From: Trichoderma breve
Lineage: Eukaryota > Ascomycota > Sordariomycetes > Hypocreales > Hypocreaceae
Reading direction: 5' to 3'
DNA: 64,000 nt
Assembly: GCF_028502605.1 (NCBI RefSeq)
Contig: NC_079232.1
Span: forward strand, 1,116,001 to 1,180,000
Shown in pieces: positions 21,550 to 31,997 of this stretch (position 1 is its first letter; every line of letters begins with the position of its first letter). Under the pieces are notes generated by a model, which saw only the letters and a program-made list of their open reading frames with translations, made no database searches and was not told the DNA's origin. The translations under genes were made by a program, and so were the position numbers.

Positions 21550-22793
21550 TGAATTGCATGTAGATTGGGAGGGTTTTGCATCACCTTTTTGCGCTTCTTC
21601 AACAGGCGCATCACGGTATTTCTCTTATTAGAATGAATTCCAATAGATGTTTCATTTATATTTCCTCACAACCGGTTGTAGTATTCGTACATATATATCC
21701 ACAGCGCTAACATCGGATACATATTTGAATCGAACTTGAGTTCAGATATGCTAGTAAAATGCCATTAGCGCGACCCGCATCTATTTGTCCCGATGAAGCA
21801 CTGAATCCCCGATCGTGACGAGCAGCGATAGGAAAATAATGCGCAGAGGTAACATTACACTCGAAAAGTGTCTAGCAGCAATTCGCAATTTGTCATATTT
21901 CAACGCGTTTGAACCATGTTGAACTCAACCTGCAGTGCTACCGTCTGGCGTTGAGGGCTACACCTACATGTGCCTATCCCGTCAGCAGCCTCGCGCGCTT
22001 AACAGCCATTACGTTGGATGTGCTCACAACCCCCTACTAAAAGACGGGGTAAAAAACAACCACCGAGACAAACAAAGAGAATCCCAGCTGAACGAACCCT
22101 GAAGTGAGGTCCGTGAGCCGGACCTACCCTTATCCCGGCCACCAAAGCCCCCCAGAAAGCGGGATCTAACCGCGGAAGATCAACGGCGCAAACATACTTT
22201 GATGATCACCGAGACAAGGAGACGGCAAACACAACCAAACTGAACAAATTGCTTTTTCCTTGCTTTGTCCCATAGCGTGGCGAGTTTCTCGGGCGCCTGC
22301 TGAATGGGCCCGCTCGGCGTTCAGGAGTGCAAATATTCTGCTGTTCTTGTATCACGAGGAATGCTAGGCAGCCTTCATTAGATGAGGCCACTTGCAGAGG
22401 TCACATGCGAATCTAGAGCGTTCAGTCGTTGGCTACATATGTACCTTTGATATCCGGTCCTTTGTGTACTTGGAAAGAGCAAGGAATGGTCCTCGGAAGC
22501 TTGAGGTTTCGCTACCAGCCGTCCAAGCGATATACATGCCTTTAGCTTCCTTCTCTTGCTCTAAGGACAAATCGAGAATACTTGCTATTGATCTCATTTC
22601 CAACATTATTTCGTCATTTTCCTTTATAGAGGGTTTTCTTTGAGCTCCTTTATACCATTTCATCCTCGTTCGACTTCTTTCAGGAAATTATTTCAGCATA
22701 CGATACCACTTCTGCGACACCTGCTCTATACTACTGCTTCTCTTATACCCTCATTTTGTTTTCAAATATCCTACCTATTTCATCTATTTCCTA
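21550..22793. other. Intergenic region, no gene seen
   Basis: About 1.2 kb between the transporter 3' end and the haem-oxygenase-like gene. Only short ORFs. The final 200 bp are pyrimidine-rich (TTCCTTCTC, CTATTTCATCTATTTCC), typical of a fungal promoter or leader just before an ATG. Confidence 0.4.
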
Positions 22794-24164
22794 ATGCCCA
22801 CCTCTACAACCACCATGTCCCTCGACAATGCCTCCTCTCCGCCCCAAAAGCCACTGGCGTTCGAGATGGTCGCTGCCACGAGGGAATTACACACAAGAGT
22901 CAACAGACTGGTGGTATCTCGACTACCACTAGCCTTACCTCCGCAGGCCTCCGATGCCGGTCCATATATCAGCGGCTTGCTGCACTTTCTTCCAGTATAC
23001 ATGACGTTTGAGAAGCTTTGGCAAGATATCATACCCGATAGTCTTCCCAAGGAAGCCGCGTTGGATGGCGAAAGGCCAAAGATTTCAGAGCGCATGCATA
23101 CGATTCTCAAAGAGCTCAGGATTCCGCAACTCTTTCGTTCCGATATTCTCAGAGCCGATATCAAATCCATGACAGGCTGGTCCGACGATATCCTCGATAA
23201 CCAGATCGACGTCATAAAACGAAAAGGCAAACTCTGCGCCTTCATCTCGCACATCAAACAAATCATCCCGGATGAACCACACACACTCATCGCCTATTCA
23301 TATAATTTTTTCATGGCCCTTTTTGCCGGAGGCCGCTTCATCAGAGCGTCATTCGAAAAAGCTGGCGATGAATTCTGGGAAACCGTCCCCATGCCCATTA
23401 AACCAGCAATGGAGCCTTGCAGACCAAAATCAACCGCTCCATCTCCGCTAGAGCCAGCATATGACCTGGCAGAGGCCCACCAGCAATCCCAAACTCCGCT
23501 GCAGTTCTGGCGCTTCAACACAGCGGAAGATGGCGAGGATTTGAAGCGAGACTATAAGCAGGTGTTGCTCAAATGGGAAGGCGAGCTGTCTCCCTGGGAA
23601 AGAGAAGACATCGTGCGAGAATCGGCCATTATCATGGAGAACATTGAGTCCATCGTCGGCCACCTGGACAGCATCTTTGCCGAAGGGCAGGAAGAAGAGC
23701 CCAGCATACAAATTCCAAAGAGACCTTCCCTAGCGGATCGCTTTGTGCAGACTCCATTCGTGGCACGCATCCGCGACAGCTTCATGATAGCCAGGGAACG
23801 GGGAGTAAGAAGTTCTTTACGGAGCCAATCGCTCGATACGACCACAACCGAAGAAGGAGAGCACGATTCTAAAGGTGAAGATGCTCATTACGATAATGTC
23901 GCTGCGGATATCGAGCTGTGCCCTGGCGTTCCGAAATCTATGAGATTTGCAAAGTCGCTCCCGATTCCGCCGCGTAGGCATGTTCGAGTTGTTGCCGCAA
24001 AGGATGGCGGTCTCAGTGGCAAGTTGGCTGTACGGTCGTCAATGCAACCCGCCAACCCTGCGATGCCGAGACCTGTTTTGGTGGGATTAATCGGCCTGTT
24101 CCTCTTGTATATATTCATTCGTATCAGGGGGATTATGAGTGTGGGCACTGTAATGGTTATGTGA
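22794..24164 (+). CDS. Haem-oxygenase-like protein with C-terminal membrane anchor, 456 aa
   Basis: A single exon. The first ATG is at 22794; a second in-frame ATG at 22815 has a better context (ACCACCATGT) and would shorten the protein by 7 residues. AATRELHTRVNRLV (His about residue 33) matches the proximal haem-ligand helix of haem oxygenases, followed by LHFLPVYMTFEKLW. LIAYSYNFFMALFAGGRFI corresponds to the distal helix, which reads GDLSGGQ in canonical enzymes. Here the Gly-Asp pair is Ala-Leu, so the catalytic aspartate is missing. A charged region of about 200 residues follows, then a hydrophobic segment near residues 427-443 (LVGLIGLFLLYIFIRIRG), suggesting a tail-anchored ER or mitochondrial membrane protein. 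It may bind haem without degrading it, or do something else. Confidence 0.75.
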   Translation: MPTSTTTMSLDNASSPPQKPLAFEMVAATRELHTRVNRLVVSRLPLALPPQASDAGPYISGLLHFLPVYMTFEKLWQDIIPDSLPKEAALDGERPKISERMHTILKELRIPQLFRSDILRADIKSMTGWSDDILDNQIDVIKRKGKLCAFISHIKQIIPDEPHTLIAYSYNFFMALFAGGRFIRASFEKAGDEFWETVPMPIKPAMEPCRPKSTAPSPLEPAYDLAEAHQQSQTPLQFWRFNTAEDGEDLKRDYKQVLLKWEGELSPWEREDIVRESAIIMENIESIVGHLDSIFAEGQEEEPSIQIPKRPSLADRFVQTPFVARIRDSFMIARERGVRSSLRSQSLDTTTTEEGEHDSKGEDAHYDNVAADIELCPGVPKSMRFAKSLPIPPRRHVRVVAAKDGGLSGKLAVRSSMQPANPAMPRPVLVGLIGLFLLYIFIRIRGIMSVGTVMVM

Positions 24165-24634
24165 ACATGAGACGTAGATGTGTCCCAGTATATGACGTTG
24201 CATTACGACAGATTCCTAAAGAGATTCCTAGATAGTTGGATACAAGCACAAGATCAATAGACTTACGCAAGTAAATTTCTTTCATTTCGTTTATTTTACA
24301 TGTATTCGCCCATCATGGCTTGAACAATGCTTGGATGCTTGGCTATGCCGCAACTAACCCTACAAACGCCGTTGCTATGCTTTTGACAATTAAAAAACAG
24401 GCCCAAAAAAAGAATTCAACTCTCTCTCAAACAGGGTGTATAGCTCAGACCATTCCCCGTGTAATGCTTATCCAAGCACATTATTGCTACACGCCCATAC
24501 GCTTTTAAAGCATTGGAAAAGAAAAAAAAGGAAGCCTCAAGGGAGTGTAAAAAACAGGCCAACAATTCCATACCATGGTATCCTTCAGTTCATATGCTCA
24601 TCATTACTTTTTGTTTCCTTTCAGCGCCAACGAC
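24165..24634. other. Convergent 3' intergenic region
   Basis: About 470 bp between the 3' ends of the haem-oxygenase-like gene (plus) and the Cdt2-like gene (minus), including A-rich tracts near 24,510-24,560. No gene is seen. Confidence 0.4.
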
Positions 24635-26963
24635 TTACTCAGAGTCGTCATCAGGGGTATCCCAGTCGTCTCCCACGTCGGCCCAGCCTGCCATGTGTCG
24701 CTCGCCACCAAATTCGCCCACTTGTCGCAAGTACCGCGCCTGAGCCTCGTCCTGCTGCCACTGGCGAACGATGTAGTCGTCTGATGCGGTGACGAGTTTG
24801 CCGTCATGAGCCCAGCTTAGAGTAGTGACTTCGCGGGTATGGCCACGCACAAGAGGCGTTCCAAGGCGCGAGATGGGGATTAGAGGCGTGGCAGCGGACG
24901 AACCAAAGGCAGAAGGCGTGGATATGCTTTGTGACGGGGTGGCAAAGGTTGTTTCGGAGGGGATGTGGGAGCGTTTGGCCCAGGCGCTGCGGATATATCG
25001 TTCGTCGGTGGGGAAGAGAAGTGCGCAGCCGTCGCTGCTACCTACGGCGAGGAGATCGGAGGTGCCGTTGGTGCCGGGGCGAATATCGCATTTGACGTAG
25101 AAGGATTGGGCACGGAACAAATCGTGCTTGAAGCCGTACATGGGGCCCAGACCTTGAGCCCCGTTGGGCCTGCGCTTGGTCGCTCCATCTTCGAGCTCCG
25201 GCGCATGGCCGAGCATCAAATGATTTGTTGAGTAAGCGTAGACGGTGCTGTCCTTGCAAACAGCATAGAGGCGGGCTGCGTCGGAGCTGATTGCGAGGGA
25301 TGTAATGCCGTAGGAACGCCACGTGTGGCCTCGTGGCTCTGAAGTCACAGCTAGAGGCGTCTCTTCGGCCTGCCGCCGAGGCTTGATATATCGCGTGTCC
25401 CAGAGCTTGATGGAAGCATTGGCTTCGGATGCAGAAAGCAGGAGGTGTTCGCGGCCCGGCGGCATCCAGTGAATAGCCGTGACGGAGGCTGATGAAGTAT
25501 TGCCCTGTACCGTGCGTTCGTGGGCGTTGTCGATAGTGTTGACGCCCTTGGCTTGCAAGGGTTCCAGGGAGGTGTCGCGCTGGCCAATGCCGCTAGGGCA
25601 CGAGAAGCTATTGACTGGTGATGAGGAACATCGCAAATCCCAGATTTGAATACGGCCAGCCCGGTCAGAGGAGGCAATAACATTGCCGGCCGCTTCACCA
25701 GGTTGAAACGCAACCTGCCGCAATGAGTCCCAGTGACCTCCTCCAAGCTCGGCGGCGACTGTCAGTGTAGGAACATCCAGGATCCTGCCACTACGATCAC
25801 CACATGCCGTTACCAGGCGCATATCATCTTGTGAGAACGCCAGATCCATAATCGCGTTGTCATGTACCGAGATGTACGTTTCAACTTTGGAGTCGTCCAG
25901 CGGGTCGTTCAGATCGGTCTTGAAGAGGCGAACACATCCTTGCTCATCGCCAATAGCCGTAACCGAACTTTTGTGGCAGCTGGCCAGACTGAAGGGGATC
26001 GTATTGCCGTTTCCAGAAGAGGCAGCGCAGTGGTGAAGGTCATTGCTCCGGCTGTAAAATGAAGCGGTCTCAATCCTCGGGTCGCAGGCTGGGTAATTCA
26101 GATGCTGTCTGCCGTGGTGCAATGAGAAGCCATGTTCTCGATCAAGAAGCTGAGATTCAAAACCAGTATCCCGGAATTTACGAACAGGCCTTGGCTGATA
26201 TCCTTCCAGATGCTGTAGCAAGCATAATTAGCAACTTGCCGCAAGACAACGAAAGAGTAGCAAGTATCAGTCAGCCATACCAGGGGGGCCTTGGGGTCAA
26301 CGGCAAAAAGCCTTTGGGGAGTTAGTCCTGATTTTTCTTGCCACGCACGAGCACCACTACGGCTGGCCTTGAAGAAGAGGTTCTTGAAGCTTGTCAGCAA
26401 ATCACAGCCTTCCATGCAGAAGGAATCTCATTTTTTACCAGAGTTGCTTTGCGTCGGTCCCCCAAGCTTTCAAGAGTCTCCTTTGACTTGACACCATCCT
26501 CCTCGGTCCCATCCTCTTCCATAATGGTGGGGTAGGTCAGCTCCGGCAAGGCATACGGCGAGGTCTCGTCGGTCCTCCTCCTCTTTGCGCCATCCGTCCG
26601 CGTCTCCTCCGTCAACCTCTTGTGCTCTGCGCTCACCCCCAGCCGCTCACTAGGAGAGGGTGGACATAACGGATCCGAACTCAGCAGCGGGTCGCTGAGA
26701 AAGGACATGGGGGATGCCAGCTGGCGATTGTTGACAGAGGCACTATCCAGCATGCCCAGGTAGGATCGTCCGCTGGGCAGAGACGACCGCGGCGTAAAGA
26801 AGCGGCCAAACCTCCGTGGCGTTACCGATGGATTTCGTCTTTCCTTTCGCCGCGTGGATCTGATGGGCGACAGCATCATGCTCGCCGGCGAGGACGTGGT
26901 GGCGGGCGGGCTGGAGGGAACGGCATCGGAGGAGGCAGACGGGCCATAATGATAATGCACCAT
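24635..26963 (-). CDS. cdt2: Cdt2-like WD40 substrate receptor of a CRL4 ubiquitin ligase, 734 aa
   Basis: Three exons on the minus strand, 26963-26439, 26382-26281 and 26212-24635, are in frame with introns of 56 and 68 nt. About 210 residues of Ser/Pro/Arg-rich N-terminus precede a WD40 propeller. The propeller elements include SVTAIGDEQGCVRLF, HDNAIMDLAFSQDDMRLVTACGD, NVIASSDRAGRIQIWDLR, LLSASEANASIKLWDTRYI, GITSLAISSDAARLYAVCKDSTVY, FYVKCDIRP and GHTREVTTLSWAHDGKLVTASDDYIVRQW. Order and wording match Cdt2/DTL, which brings PCNA-bound proteins such as Cdt1 to DDB1-Cul4 in S phase; WDTR is a DDB1-contact type motif. A degenerate PIP-box-like stretch (PRRFGRFF) lies near residue 49. Identity as Cdt2 rather than another WD40 receptor is likely but unproven. 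MCB-like sites lie upstream. Confidence 0.72.
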
Positions 26964-29900
26964 GATGCTGCTCTACCTAGTACGGCGGATATGCTGGCAA
27001 GGCCTCAACTCCCAAGGCTGAGGCGAATGGACAGGACAGATGACGAGGTGCAATGCAACAGCTCTAGGCGAGTCGAATCATGGCAAGGGAGACGGAAAGA
27101 AAAAGAGCTTTGGAGGCAATAAGCGGAGACAGGATTTTGGATAAGCGAAAATGACTGAGGCTAGGGACATGGGAGGTCAAAGTGGAGAGACGCGGTCTCA
27201 CGACGCGGGAGCGTGTAAATGGGATTTGCTCGCTGGCGCGTTTTTGGCGGTTGACGAATCCGGGGCATCGTCGAGCGTGGGCGCTAGAGGCGGGCGGTTC
27301 CAGCTGGCCCAGGGCGCTGCCACAGCGGATCTCGCAGGGGGTGACGGGGCTGTCAGTTCACTTGGAGCCCGCTGTATCACTCGCACTTACAGGCACCTTG
27401 ATGTCGTGTTGTGACGGGCAATTTCGTGCTCGGATGGATCCATCCAACCTCAGCTGGCGATGAAGCAATTTGATCAATGTTTGTTATTGCCGACGTGAGC
27501 TATATTTCTTTAGCTTCCGTTGAGCCCTACCTATATGACGTGTTATTGCACACGCGCAAAGTCCATGCCGTGACTTTTCCATCACAATTGTCCCAAATGA
27601 ATTGAACCAGCGTAAAGAGCTGGATATCACATGCAGAAGTTTGCCCTAGTATCGCATTTTGCAAGGCGCTGACACAGATGTGTCACCATCCATGTAAGGA
27701 TTGTTTACGGCTCAAGCAGCGAGGCTATTGCATGCACCCTACACGTGTGTTTCGCGTCTAACTCATTGATGTCATTGACATATGAATATGCGAGCTTTTC
27801 ATGAGCCGGAATTACATATTGTCACACTATCGGCCGCAGAATTCCAGATGTCCTTTAAGCCTTTGGATATTCCCAATAGCCGCCGACGGCTGGATGACTT
27901 GTGTTTCCCTGCGCCAGGGAGCCAAACGAGGGATGCCGACGTTGCATTGTCAAGGGAAAAGACGTGATCTCCTTGAAAGGATCCACATACGATTAAAGTG
28001 ACTCTCGTTTTTCGTGTCCATCACCAGCCAGCATTCGTAATAACGATACGGAGTATAGAAGGCATCAAACCGTGGCTGGCCTGACCCGCGTAAAGACACC
28101 GAACCCACGACGACAGCGCAATCTGCAAGCATCAACGCCCATTCTGCATCAATTGGAAGCAGCGCTCACAAATCAAATAGCCTGATGGCACACACAGGAT
28201 GTCGAGTCAATCCCGCGGTGACGTGCGTTATGCATGCATGCAGGTAATATTCGCTGCATATCCAAGTACCAGCACGTATTTGGTAGAGCACTGGACTTTG
28301 TCATCTCCCGATAAGATACGGACGGCTATACGGGCTAGCAGTGAACCTGCATTTACCCATTCGCCCTGCTACAGCCTGCATCTCATCCGGCAAATCCGTG
28401 CAAAGAGGAGACGCTCATTCGACCAATAGAGAAATCTCTGCAGTGGTAGAAATCTTCATCATCACCATCACATCGTCAACAGGTGATAATCTTCATGTAT
28501 CGGCCTGTATAGCTACTAGGTACCTAGGTAGCCGCGCTTGTTGCTCCTCTCGGGACCCAAATCATACATCCGTCTAAAGGTACTCGGATATTACACGTAA
28601 ACAGTTGAAGAACGCAACAACGGATGTCGGCCACGGCACGAATCTAGGTCGATCTAGAGATATTTCCGATTGGCAAAAGCTAATCACGTTTTCGGTAGGG
28701 CTCAGCGGCATGGCTATGCCACCAAAGTTTGATGACGACATTGACCAAACTATGTGCCTGTTGGAGTATAAAAGGCCGCGACTGTCCGCATCAGACTGGC
28801 TTTGAGCTGCACCTTTTTTACAAGATCCGCAACGCGCTCAACGAATCAAAGCAACTCGCTGATCTGCCGCTTCCCATCTGAGCACGAAGGTCTCGCAAGA
28901 GCTCAGATGAAGGCAGCCGAAATGGGTAGCAAAATGGCTGGACGAACATCTGGACTACCAGAGTCAAGATGGCAACCTCCGACTGGATGCTGTGAAATGA
29001 AAGTGGAAGAAGTTCATGGGAGCCGTAACGCACAATCCGTGGCAAACAAAGGGCAAACACCAGTATCTTCTCTTTCTTTTCTACTGCGTCTTGGCCATGG
29101 TGGTTTAGATGTTCGTTCAGCCATTTTGCTTCGCATTGTGGTTGGCTTCATTCGCTATTACGTGGCCTTCTTACCCCAAAGGACATGGAAGCAGCAGATT
29201 GGCGAGTTGCTTTGATTTGTTGAGTGCGTAGCGGAGCCTGTAAAGAAGGTAAAATCCGTCCCCAATATCATCACACTCTTTTATGCGATAGCCACCACGT
29301 GTGGTGTTTCGTCATAGTCATCACCCATCGTACAACAAGCTTTGCTGTGGGCCAGATAACCCCAATCCAGCCTCAGTCGAGTCTACCAGGAGATACGAGC
29401 TTCAGGCCAGATCATGGAGTCATCAACCACACCGCCGTGTTGGGCAGGACTCTCCTAGTGACGAGTTTGATTCCCCGGATTTAAATCGGAGACTTTTGAG
29501 GCTCAAGGATTGTATCTTGGCACGGTTTCATGGAGAATTATGTATCAGAGGTCACTCGTATAACAACATTGAGCATCAAGGTACCGCCTGGATTGGGAAA
29601 GACGTTGAAGGGGAGTTTGGCTCAAGAGACTTATGGCAGACTTTTGGGTTGTTATGACGAGCAACAGGTATCCAACGGAAGCAGTGCACTGGGAAAGCAA
29701 ATATACTCTGGCTGCTTGCTTCTAAGCAAAGTAAATGTATTACGATGATGTATCAGGCAAAAATAAATGGCTACCCTGTCGTTCAAAGCAGTAGCTCTAT
29801 GTGGAAAGTTTGACTCAAGGTGTTTGTAAAAGTCAAAATCACAACATCAATGTTAGTGTGAGACTCCGACACTCCAAATGTAGATCCTTCAAGAAATCCT

Positions 29901-30547
29901 ACCTCTGAGAAACTTGAGGAGTTTTTTGATCAATAGGCTCACTCGCACGGACGTGAAGAGGTTTTTTTTTTTTATCATCTCTTCCCCTCTGTATACCTGT
30001 AAGTAGTGAAATACGGTATGTTGGTTGGAATGTTGTTGGAGCACGTGCCTCAAAGTACAAAATCTCACAGTTTCATCAAAGCACTTTTTCATCTGTTCAA
30101 CCCGACCCAGATATCTAATCCTACTTTTGCTTATTGTGCGACGATTTCCCTAGGATTCTTCTACCTAATCAGCATAGCTTCACTTCACTATTACTGTACA
30201 ATACCTAAAAAGCAGTAAGTGGTTCCATCTTTTCCATCTTCTCCGTACCTGTACCTGTATTATTGCCTGTTAGAGGCAAACACAGGCACAACATCCGCTA
30301 GCCCCAAACAGGCTTGGGCGCTGGCATAATCCGCTGCGCTATGGTGTCATTTGCTGTGATTCATTCCTCAAACTCCATCCTCGTGCATACTTTGTACTTG
30401 CACAGCTGCTTCTCCTTACGCCTGCAGTTGACAGCTTCACCAGTCGCTGATTTGATACGATATCGTCAGATCATTCAGAAAGTCATCGTCCGCCGCCCTT
30501 GAACCGCTCGACGCCTGTTTTCTCAGCTTCGGTCACAGCTGCCCGCC
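26964..30547. other. Divergent intergenic region (3.6 kb) between Cdt2-like and DUG3 genes
   Basis: Upstream region of both genes. The part next to the Cdt2-like gene (27,130-27,450) is GC-rich and holds three ACGCG-type motifs. The remainder has only short ORFs (the longest is 137 codons at 28802-29215) with no recognisable domain. A 10-base T run lies near 29,962. Confidence 0.4.
27189..27245. promoter_or_regulatory. Three ACGCG (MCB-like) motifs upstream of the Cdt2-like gene
   Basis: GACGCGG occurs at 27189-27195 and 27202-27208, and GGCGCGTTTTT (ACGCGC on the other strand) at 27235-27245. All lie about 225-285 bp before the Cdt2-like ATG. MCB elements (ACGCGT) bind MBF and drive G1/S transcription in yeasts, including S. 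pombe cdt2. None here is a perfect ACGCGT, so the role is inferred. Confidence 0.4.
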
Positions 30548-31997
30548 ATGTGCCGGTTTTTGGTACGTCATCGTCCGCAAAACCATAAACACCAAAATTG
30601 CTATTCCGAGATCGGGGTTTTGCGCCAGCGACTAACACAAGTGCTCGCCTCTAGGTCTACAAAGGCAGCGACGAGATCCTGCTGTCGAAACTCATCCTTG
30701 ATCCGACCCATTCGATTCTTAAGCAGTCCTTTGATTCACGGTTGCGACTGGTATGCCTCTCCCTCTGCCTCTCCTTACTCCCCTCGCCACACGCAATCTC
30801 ACCGTCAGACTCAGCTGACATCCCCCTCTTTCGCATCTTCTTAGGACACGCGACGAGGCCAGAACAATGCCGACGGCTTTGGCATAGGCTTCTATACCGA
30901 CCTCAAGCTCGGCTCGGCCCCCTGCCTCTTCACATCGACGATTCCCGCGTGGAACTGCACAAATCTTCAGCGCATCGCGTCCAAGACGGCGTCTCGACTA
31001 ATATTCGGCCATGTTCGCGCGACGACCGAGGGCTCCCTTAGCGAGGACAACTGCCATCCTTTTACACATGGCAGCTTGATGTGGATGCACAACGGCGGTC
31101 TCGGTGGCTGGAAACACATCAAACGGCGGCTTGGAAGCTTGTTGGCAGACAAATGGTATCTGGGCGTGAAGGGAGGCACCGACAGCGAATGGGCATTTGC
31201 CCTGTTTCTCAATACACTCGAGCAGTCAGGCCACGATCCGAGTGCTTGCCCGCCCGGCGGATTTGGACCGACAGTGTTGCGAGAGGTCATGAAGAAGACA
31301 ATTGCCCAGATCAACGAGTTAACAGACTCCATTCCGCAAAGCATTCTGCAAAACGAAGACGTCGATACCAGAAGCCTATTGAACTTTGCCGTGACAGACG
31401 GCCATAGCGTCATCTGCACCCGCTACATCAGCAGCTCCAAAGACGAAGCTGCCAGCCTGTACTATTCGTCCGGAACACAATGGGTTACGAGGACCTCTTC
31501 GCCAGATGATAGACAATACCAGATGGATAGAAAGGACAAGGGAGGCGACATTGTCCTAGTAGCCAGCGAGCCCTTGACGTTTGAAAGAGGTAAGAATATC
31601 AGTATGCTCGATACCAGAGTAGTCAACTTGGAAGATGCTGACTTTGGTGCTAGAAAATTGGGTCAATGTACCAACCAACTCAATATTGACCATCCACCAC
31701 CAAACCGTCATGGTTCACCCCATTCTAGACAAATATTACGAAGGAGATCCGTACCATATTCGTTCCAGCGCTTTTGTCCAAGAAAAGGGCCTTATTACCA
31801 ACGAAAAGACATCCAGCGGCTCTCAAAGCCCGGCTAGCATCGACGGTATACGAAAGACCACCGCTCAGTCACTCTTTGCTGGCGGTCTCAGCCCTGATCT
31901 TGTGCGCCGGTCGCTCACGCCAGTCTCTTCCCGAGAGTCACGACTTACTTCTCAACTTCAAACAGCACGACATCTAGCTTCGCCGCCACGATATTAA
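30548..31997 (+). CDS. DUG3: Dug3-like class II glutamine amidotransferase (glutathione degradation), 399 aa
   Basis: Four exons, 30548-30562, 30655-30750, 30845-31589 and 31654-31997, join in frame. Exon 1 encodes only MCRFL; intron 1 has a CGACTAACAC branch site. Cys2 follows the initiator Met and would be the N-terminal nucleophile after Met removal. NADGFGIGFYTD, FGHVRATTEGSLSEDNCHPF and LMWMHNGGLGGW are the class II amidotransferase active-site blocks. In yeast, Dug3 works with Dug2 as a cytosolic complex that removes the gamma-glutamyl group of glutathione. ENWVNVPTNSILTIH and HPILDKYY near the end are also typical of Dug3. The C-terminus (Ser/Arg-rich, ending ASPPRY) is less conserved. 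The length is close to that of yeast Dug3 (about 360 aa). Confidence 0.88.

Noticed and set aside
28802..29484. Two consecutive plus-strand ORFs between the Cdt2-like and DUG3 genes
   Set aside because: No recognisable family, no plausible splice joining them, and composition like the surrounding non-coding DNA.
29530..29748. A PPGLGKT string resembling a P-loop
   Set aside because: It occurs in a 72-codon ORF with no further NTPase motif on either side and does not match the Walker A spacing.
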